DNA of 64,000 nt. Source: Triangularia verruculosa. Its lineage: Eukaryota > Ascomycota > Sordariomycetes > Sordariales > Podosporaceae. A program made the position numbers and the translations under genes. The notes beneath the pieces are model-generated. The model searched no databases. It saw nothing but the letters and a program-made list of their open reading frames with translations, and was not told where the DNA came from. The stretch spans positions 309,393 to 373,392 of the forward strand of contig MU863891.1 in NCBI GenBank assembly GCA_033296885.1. The letters are read 5' to 3'. Below, piece after piece: positions 56,581 through 64,000 of this stretch (within the stretch, counting starts at the first letter, position 1; every line of letters begins with the position of its first letter).

Positions 56581-57508
56581 AAAAAAAAAGGTACTTAAAT
56601 TACAAATAATACTTATAAATCTAAATACTAAGAACTTCGACGGAAATTAAACCCATACCTCCAACGTAATAGTCGATATATTATATATTACACTATAAGG
56701 TTAATAAATACCTAAAAGCCTAACTATAATTAAATACCACAAACCTTAATTACTCTAAGAAACTAAAGGACTTTTATCGGAAAAGTTAAAAGCAGGCTAC
56801 ATTTAAGTAAATAAAAAGGGGTTAATTAAAGGGGCGTCGCCTAATATAGCATTCTAATTAATAATATCTAAAGCGCCGTAGACCTAGGCGTTAATAACGG
56901 CCTCCGATTCACAACAGTCGACCTCCTTAAACTCGTCTAGCGAAGCGAGCCCTCGGCGGACTATTTCACTACCCCGCATTAATAAATATTAACGTTAACG
57001 CCGGAGTCGAAACAATATAGCGAGAGCCTCTTAAGCTTTACGCTAACTACATTAGAAGCGCTTTTCGGTAAGCTCCTCCTCGCAGGCCAAACGCCGAAAC
57101 TCAGCTACAATACAATCTACTAAACTAAGGATTAAGTAAGAACGATAAAAGGAGAAGAACCTGTATATACATTTACGCGCCAAAACCGGAACACCAATGC
57201 CGTCGCAAATACGCCTATAACAAATATATTCACCATAACAAGAAGAACGTTTAACTATCTTATACGATAAGCCCTTAGAGAAGCAAAAAGAATACGGCAT
57301 CGTTTTATATCTAAACTAAAGTATAACGGTAGTTAGAAACACGCGTTAGGAGGATTTCGAGCTAAAGGTTTTAAAGATACAGTTAAATATAATAGAAATA
57401 ATCTAAAGGAGTAAGGGAGACTTACGGAAGAAAGGAGGGGGAAGAATAATTAAGGAAGATAAAGTAAATTAAAGTCGTCGGGGCGTCGACTTAGAAAGAG
57501 GGGTATCG

Positions 57509-57899
57509 TATTATAATCGTTAATAAAGGACTAACGTACGGAGCGCGGGGCGCTCTTAACCAATTATTACGGACTAATTAAGAGTGGAGCGAAAGGATTA
57601 CGGTAATCCCGGTAAGTAAAGCAATAAGTTTACGGTAAGTATAGTAAGCTATAGGAAAGAAAGGTAATCCAGATTACCTTTAGGAAACGTAATCCGGGTA
57701 ATCTACAGATCTATATATACGGAGGAACTAAATAACTTATAGATAGTTCCGTAATATACAATCACAACTTATATTCACGGGATCTTATGTTTATATTGAG
57801 ACATCTTATTATACACTATTTAGCTACACCGAACCAATTGTCAGAAGTTGCCTTCAACCGAGTATCCCTTTCAGAGGTTCTGTACAGGGGTTCGTCACA
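57509..57899 (+). repeat. 3' LTR of the gypsy element
   Basis: 391 bases. Its inner two thirds are damaged on both strands (GGACTAACGTACGG against GGACCAACGCACGG), while its outer third is intact. This is the mirror image of the 5' LTR. Confidence 0.95.
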
Positions 57900-57904
57900 A
57901 GTTA

Positions 57905-60420
57905 CTTTATTTAAAGAGGTCTATAGGTAGACCGTCGTCGAGAGAATATAAGCCGATATTACACCTTTAAAGGTCATTACCCGGCGTAACGCCTTCTTTA
58001 GCTACGGTAGGTATACAAATTCGGCCGCTTCACCTACCCTCTAGTACCTACGGCTCGGCTACGCTAATAAAAAAGCCGTAAGTAAACTTACCGAAAATAC
58101 CCGCGGCGTAAGAGTCCGGGACCGGCCCGCTCCTTCAACCGCTCCCTTAGAGCCACCGGGGCCTGATACCGACCACCACACCCCACTACCGGTACCCACA
58201 AGCTCGGGAGTAGAGGAAGACCATACGTGCCCAGTAATGGGAGAGTACGAGGCCTATATTATGGCCAAGATCCGGAATATACGGAGCATAGAGGAAAGGG
58301 AAGAGCCTAGTTACCTAGGTGAAGTCTTTACCGTGGACCTTTTTAAACACGAGGAGGTCCTACTAGGCTTCCGATACCTACTTTTATTCACTAATCGCTA
58401 TAATAGTATAGCCTTCGGCTATTACCTAAGGGACCGGAAGGCCAGCTACATCGTAGATATTATATAGAAGTTTATCCAATTAATATTTCAATAATATTAA
58501 ATAATAGTCCGGAAGCTCTAGTATAACGGAAAGATACTACGTTTAACGGAGATAAAAGATTTCCTTAACGGCCTAGGAATCGTCTATAAGCCCTCCGCTC
58601 CGGACCGGTAAGACTAGAACGGAGCTGCGGAGTACTTAAGGGGTAATGTAAAAAGGAGAGCTACAGCGTTAAGAGTATTAATTAAGTTACTTAAATTCCT
58701 TTAGCCTAAAATTACTAAAGCAGCGATCTACTTAAATAACCTTACTCCTAAAGTATACTTAGAATAGAAAACCCTAATATAAGTCTTTCACTTAGCGAAG
58801 TAGAAAGTTAATAGCCTAGTTTACGTAGAAGCGAGCAAGCCATACTATAGTTACCTTAAGGCCTACAGCTATAAAGTATACTATATAGATTCCAACGCTA
58901 AAAAAGACGAGGAAAAGAGAAGAAAGCTATAAACTAGGGCTCTCGTTGGCTACTTTATAGGCTACGAAGGTACTAAGATATATAGACTTTAGAATCCTCA
59001 GACTAATACTATTATTAAAGCTAGAGATATATTATTTAACAAAAAAGAGAGGTTAATTAGAAGTATAGAAGACTTTAAAAATAACCTAGCTAGGTTTAGC
59101 CTAGCCGAGCTCGAGACCCTTATCCAACAAATACACTAACCAGACCCTATCGTTAACCCGGTAGAAAGTTTATTCCGGTCCTTCACCCTTAACTACGTAA
59201 GTAGTAATACCTAGGAAAAAGGAAGAGGATTTAAAAGGCGTAGCTCGTTACTATCGGGGCCCGGCGGCGTACCGGAGTAACCTAAGTACCTACAATAGGA
59301 GATAAAACTAAAATACGATAGCCGGACTAGGGGGCTTAATCAACCTACAAAAGACCCAGGACTAGAGCCCCTCCTAACGCCAGAGAGTATACCTCCCTAT
59401 ACCGGGTTTTTAACTACAACCGCAACCATAGGGATACTAAATGAATACCATAATAGAAAGCTTAAAAATACCTTCGTAGGGATAGATTTAAAAGCTCTTC
59501 GGTATCGGTTCGGCCCCTAAGAAGTAAACTTTATCGGCGGAAAGTAAATAAATAAACTAGAGAGCTAGTATCGCGAGTTCCGAAGACTAAAAGCCTTACT
59601 ACTAAAGTTCGAAGTCGAAAACGACGATATCGTTAAAAAGGAAGGTAGGCCGGCGGGAGTAAGTAAACGACGCTACCCACACACGGAGCCTATAGCCAAA
59701 ATCCATCGACGCTAATTACTAAACCCTCCAAAGAACTATAAGTAGTTAGAAAGGCACCCTTACCGGGACCTCTTTATAGTAACTATCGACGACTACTTAT
59801 AGAGTTATAGAGAAATAAGGTTATAGGAGAGAGTTAACAAAAGGAAGGCCATAAAGCGCCAAGTCCTTAATAATATATAGGTATTTACTTATAAGCTAAA
59901 CAAATACGGTTTTCTATAGAAAACGAAGGCAAGGTTAGTAGTAAAAGATAACCAATAGTCAAAGACCCTCACCGAGAGCACGTACGCGGCCACTTTAGCC
60001 GGGAAGTCATTTAAAACCCTCATTACTATTACCGCTCGATTCGACCTAGAAATGCTACAATACAACGTAGTCAACACCTTCGTCTACACCCAACTACCTT
60101 ACGCTATATATATACAAATACCACCAAGCACGGGGAGAGAGCCAGGTAAGGTATTACTACTTAAAAAGGCCCTCTACGGCCTTAAGGAATCACCATTACT
60201 ATAACAACGCAACTTCACTAGCGTACTCGCAAGCCTTAAATATCAACTAATACCTCACGAACAGTACTACTACACCCGGAACGGAATTATTATCTTCTTC
60301 TACGTAGACGATATCGCTATTACATTCCCTAGTAGCTAATAACTATAGGTAGATAAGCTCGTCAAAGGCATTAAGGCCCACTTCGCCCTATAGGGTGGAG
60401 AAGACCTTTAATAGTTCCTA
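57905..60420 (+). pseudogene. copia integrase and reverse transcriptase remnants
   Basis: The copia polyprotein resumes after the gypsy element. Integrase end: NGAAEYLRG, RALVGYFIGYEGTKIYRL, ARDILFNKKE. Reverse transcriptase: YKARLVVK-like reading near 59925, LEMLQYNVVNTFVYTQLP, LLKKALYGLKESPLL and the catalytic FFYVDDIAI near 60295-60320. Stops are dense up to about 60420. A 76-codon open frame at 58237-58467 is a chance survivor within it. Confidence 0.8.
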
Positions 60421-60429
60421 GGTATAGAA

Positions 60430-61440
60430 GTGTTAAAGGATCGTAAGAGTAGGGTGGCCTGGCTCTCCCAACACGAGTATATTAGCAAGCTATCAAGATT
60501 CCTACCCAAGACCCTATTTAAACCACTAAGAACTCCTATAACTGACGAAAAGCCGGTACCTTACGAGGGCCTAGCCATACACGAACAGATCTGCCACTAT
60601 CAACGGATAGTAGGCTCCCTGCTATACGCAGCCGTTATTAGCCGACTAGACGTCGCCTTCGCCGTATCCAAACTAGCCAGTTTCAATATGAACCCCAGCC
60701 CTGAATATCGGGCCGTTACGGAGAGGGTAGTCGCCTACCTGGTGAATACCAATACCTACGCCCTTAAGCTTGGGGGTGGTGATCGATTCGAGGTTTACTT
60801 AGACGCCTTATTCGCCGACGACTTGGTTACCAGAAGAAGCTTCCAGGCGTACGTTATAAGGCTCTTCGGTGGTACGGTTGGGTGGCGAGCCAACAAGTAA
60901 GACACGGTCACTACCTCCACCACGGAAGCAGAGCTATCAGCCCTTTCGCAGGCGGCTAAGGAAGCTTTGTACAAACTGAGGCTTATACAGGAGCTGGGAG
61001 TTACACTGGATGAGGAGAAGGGCCTACAGCTGTGGTGTGATAACTCCCAGACTATTTGGCTGGTGACGGCAGATATTAATACCCTGCAAACTAAACTACG
61101 CCACGTCGATATCTATAACTACTGGCTACGGGAGAAGTAGAAGCGCTAAGAAATCCGGGTGGAATATATGGCTACGGGAGAGATGATTGTAGACGGCCTG
61201 ACGAAGGCCCTTACGGTGGATAAGTTTACTAAGTTCAGGAAGCTTATTGGAGTGGTAGATGTGGGAGATTTGATTAGAAAGAAGGATTTGGAAGACCTGG
61301 ACCTGGCACCTCTGTGGGAGGATGAAGATAGTGCACCCGTAAGGCAAGGCCGGGAGCCAGTATACGGAGGAAAAGACGATGGGAGTAAGGGTGGTGATAG
61401 CCTCACAGAAGGAGCGGGGGAAATGGATACCACGGAGTAG
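60430..61440 (+). pseudogene. copia RNase H end, little damaged
   Basis: An open frame at 60430-60900 (156 codons) and another at 61159-61440 cover the copia RNase H: DVAFAVSKLASFN, then after one stop DTVTTSTTEAELSALSQAA, HVDIYNYWLRE and VEYMATGEMIVDGLTKAL. Only a few TAG/TAA interrupt it. CpA and TpG are common again, so RIP damage has faded here. Confidence 0.8.
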
Positions 61441-61539
61441 GCAGTGATACGGAATATGGAAGAAATCGGGGAAGTCAGGAGGTTCAGGTCAGGAAAATGG
61501 GCACCCAACGGCCTTTGGCAAGGCGTTGGCTGGGGGGTG

Positions 61540-61693
61540 TGTCAAAATAGTCAACCGGGCCCACTGTTAAGGAATTAATATCTTGGCATTGGGACCTGGG
61601 CCACTGGGTTCGGCCTTTTCCAGCCACCTGGGCAACTCACCCTCGTAAAACACCAGAATTGACACCTTTTTGGACCCCACATACGATTTGACA
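61540..61693 (+). repeat. 3' LTR of the copia element
   Basis: 154 bases, identical to 48321-48474, followed by the right target duplication CAAGC (61694-61698). Confidence 0.97.
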
Positions 61694-62453
61694 CAAGCAT
61701 CTATTTGATTGAAGCACCTGTTTGATAGCTTCTTCTCAATTCATCACCTTTTACCACACCTTTTTGACTATATATTGGACCATTGTATCACTAAGCCTCA
61801 AAGGTACATTGGTACAATTACGAGAAATACGATATATATGCATCGGAGTAACTTTGCAGGTGCCTAATCCTAACAATCCTCCTGGCTGACAAACCACAGC
61901 AAAGATCAAATGTATCCCGGCACCCTGCATTTCCCAGACTCTGAGATTTTTTTCCTCTTAATTTATTTATAAATATCTTTTACGCAGGAAAGTCGTAGTG
62001 GAAACTAGATACTATCAGTTAAAGGGCAAAGATCAGCGCTTCAATGTTCCGTAAATCAACCTCCAGCCTTTTTGACCGCAATTAAACGACGCCACATTCC
62101 ATCAACCAAGTGGTTAATCTATATAGTCGAACCCAACACGTCGCCCGCAGCCCGTTGGTAAAGCGGTCTATATCTACCTAATATATTCTTCAGTGTCACG
62201 AGATGCCACCTCCCTAGCCTGCATGAATTTTACCGTCTAGGAAGCCTTAACAATTCTTTCGGTTTATAGCATATTCCCTTTCTTCGAGAGCTGTGATATA
62301 GGTTGGATGACCTGGAAATGGGCCACCCACGGTAATGGACCACGCCCCCACACCAGCCACACAACCTTGATGAGATTACCCCTGAATGCTTACACTCCCC
62401 ACAACAAGACCAATATTGGGTCAATTTCTATGGGAGTTATACCAAAATGAAGC
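61694..62453. other. A+T-rich spacer between the two mobile elements
   Basis: About 760 bases without a coding frame. It may include the end of the pogo-like element on its right side; I could not define a terminal inverted repeat. Confidence 0.45.
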
Positions 62454-64000
62454 TCAATCACTGTCTGAGTCAGACATTTCGTCTGCTTCCCTCTTGCGCC
62501 GAGTTTGAACCCGATGACGTGCGCTACGCCGCACAGGCTCGGCTGGCACCGGCTGCTCCATATCCTCCTTAGGCACCGCTTCTTCCACCACCACCCTCCC
62601 TTCAATTTGGGCCTCTTCCAGTTCACAGAGCCTTACAAACTTGGAATTCGAATCTTCTCTATTCAACTTGCGCCTTTTCCTTACTTCCTGGGCCTTGTAG
62701 GCGTTCTGTTGGTGCCTTACCGCATCAGCCTTGTGGATCGATGCCTCTGATCTCAGGGTGAGTATAGTACTGGTGAGATTCCTTGTGGCAAGACGTTTTC
62801 CCGCCTCCGTAGCGCTGTTGAGTAGGTCCCTGACCTCCCTGGCCACCAGGGAGTCTCCCACGGTACGGAAAGTAGGTGGTATGGAAGAGAGATCTAACGG
62901 TACCGCAGGGACTACCATTTGGCTTAAAGAGAGCGGTTTGCGCCTACGTATAGGCCACAGGCCTGTTCTACGCTAGCCGCCGGCAATATTTTCCTTCCTG
63001 AAGCCCTGCTTGCGGGCAAGGTCATACAGCCGGACCAAGTCCACCTTGCCGTTAGGCGTATAGTTAGTAAGGGCGTCGTTCAAAGCCATAAGCCTCTTAT
63101 ACGCCTTCTTTATACTGGAAAAGTAACCAATATTAAAGGGTTATAAGACGTAGGAGCAATGGGGGGGTAAGAAGAGAAGGTATATATTGCTCTTATAGCA
63201 CCGGATTATAAAGTCGTTAGTGGTATGAGAGCCATGCCCATCACAAATAAGAAGACGTAGTTCTGATGAGTCCTCTGGTTGGGTCTTTAGGATGAAGACC
63301 TCTTTAAGCTATCCTACGGTAAGGTCGTTACTGGTCCAACCGTTCGATGATACGGCCATATACTAGTCTTTATCGAATTGGTCCTTAAACCATTGCTTTT
63401 GGAGGTCTTTGCCTTTGAAGATGACCCCCGGGGGGAGGACTCTCCCGTCCTGGGAGATGCACTCCAGTATGGTAGTCTAAGTCCTTCTTCCGTTCTGTTT
63501 GACGTATATAGACTTTTTGTCCTTTATTGAAGATCCCACAACTAAGCCGTTCTCTCCCTGACCTTCTATTATACCTACTTTATTATAGTTGTATCTGTTT
63601 TTGGGCTTGATCCAGTTAACGGTGGAATACAGGTTAAAGAACTTGTTGATATTCTCCGGGGTGGCTTCGTTGACTCTGGCGTAGTTAATCTTTTTTCCCA
63701 CCTTCGTTTTGATATTGGGATGACGGTTTATAAAGCGGGTTACCCAGTGCTTTCCAAGGGAGCCGATATTACCTTGTTCAGCCAGTATATTGGCCACCAG
63801 AGCTCTTACGTTAGCGTGGGTGGGAGTGTAACCAAGGCTTTCCTGACGAAGGATCCATTGAACGATGAGGTCTTCCTGGCCCTGAGAGAGCCGCTGTTGG
63901 CTTTCATGGGCCAGTTTCGGAACCTGGGTCCCTAGAATGCGGTTCCTCAGTGTTGAACGTGGAACCCCGTGCTTGTCGGACGCTTGGCGCTGGCCCATAC
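62454..64000 (-). pseudogene. pogo/Fot1-type transposase, damaged and running off the window
   Basis: Leftward coding. The N-terminal part (open from 63998 to 63477) has a Psq-type helix-turn-helix (ASDKHGVPRSTLRNRILG) and a CENP-B-type second helix-turn-helix (LSQGQEDLIVQWILRQESLG; LGKHWVTRFINRHPNIKTK). The DDE catalytic part lies at 62980-63476 across stops: GVIFKGKDLQKQWF, LLICDGHGSHTTNDF (second Asp) and LLFLPPHCSYVL with IGYFSSIKKAY. The C-terminal part (62454-62918) is open and ends TGA/TAG at 62454. TAG stops sit where Gln and Trp are expected, again RIP-like. The first metal-binding segment is unclear (IEGQGENG where MDETG is usual). The protein start lies beyond 64000. Confidence 0.8.

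Larger units (their letters stand above)
50364..57899 (+). mobile_element. Ty3/gypsy LTR retrotransposon (probable chromovirus) nested in the copia element
   Basis: Two 391-base LTRs (50364-50754 and 57509-57899) and a perfect five-base duplication AGTTA (50359-50363 and 57900-57904) define a 7.5 kb insertion. The LTRs now begin TATTA where TGTTA would be expected, and end TTCGTCACA. Order of domains: gag with a zinc knuckle, an extra region, protease, reverse transcriptase, RNase H, integrase, chromodomain-like end. RIP damage on both strands has removed almost all CpA and TpG from the interior. No open frame over about 85 codons remains. Confidence 0.95.
48321..61693 (+). mobile_element. 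Ty1/copia LTR retrotransposon, interrupted by a gypsy element and RIP-damaged
   Basis: Bounded by two 154-base LTRs that read identical base for base (48321-48474 and 61540-61693), beginning TGTCAAA and ending TTTGACA. A perfect five-base duplication, CAAGC, flanks it (48316-48320 and 61694-61698). A purine-rich tract (GGCTGGGGGGTG) precedes the 3' LTR. Without the gypsy insertion the element is about 5.8 kb. Its internal region reads in copia order: gag, protease, integrase, reverse transcriptase, RNase H. Many Gln and Trp codons are now stops, so it cannot encode a working polyprotein. Confidence 0.95.

Noticed and set aside
57052..57300. 82-codon leftward frame in the gypsy 3' region
   Set aside because: Lies in RIP-mutated sequence near the 3' LTR; no domain, and the mutations make open frames unreliable.
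1..64000. tRNA, rRNA or CRISPR features
   Set aside because: I looked by eye for T-arm-like GGTTCGAATCC motifs and evenly spaced repeats and found none outside coding regions; the only spaced array is the head-to-tail 21-base repeat at 11.3 kb.

Overview
The window is nuclear DNA of a filamentous ascomycete (Pezizomycotina, most likely a sordariomycete). The signs are: short introns of 50-92 bases with GT..AG ends and CTAAC/CTGAC-like branch sites; families largely confined to filamentous ascomycetes (HET domain, DUF1996, Pth11-like rhodopsin-fold membrane proteins, Clr5, DUF7580); and an intensely mutated retrotransposon block with the CpA-to-TpA signature of repeat-induced point mutation (RIP). 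No tRNA, rRNA or CRISPR was seen. All gene models were assembled by hand from reading frames and splice signals.

Positions 1-14.6 kb look like an accessory, self/non-self type region. It holds two HET-domain genes (the second with a frame break near its start), a relic of an NLR (STAND) N-terminal region, a small secreted protein with a one-base frameshift, a URE2-like glutathione S-transferase, and an SNF2-type ATPase without a RING domain. Two members of an unrecognised ~180-residue helical family lie around the HET genes, one cut by the window start and one at 10.5-11.2 kb.

Positions 14.9-46.4 kb are mostly ordinary genes: a secreted DUF1996 protein, a Pth11-like membrane protein, an FAD monooxygenase, a DEK_C/SWIB nuclear protein, the ribosome-quality-control ligase Hel2/ZNF598, the ER stress sensor IRE1, an acyl-CoA dehydrogenase, two GPI-anchored secreted proteins (one carrying a complete ribonuclease T1 catalytic set), a DUF3632-like protein, a Clr5-domain protein and a DUF7580 protein. 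Immediately beside the last is a decayed zinc-finger gene.

Positions 48.3-61.7 kb are a nest of two LTR retrotransposons: a Ty1/copia element (154-base LTRs, target duplication CAAGC) split by a Ty3/gypsy element with a probable chromodomain (391-base LTRs, target duplication AGTTA). The interior is saturated with CpA-to-TpA changes that fade outward, so the outer copia LTRs remain identical to each other. From 62.45 kb to the end lies a damaged pogo/Fot1-type DNA transposon, transcribed leftward and running off the window.
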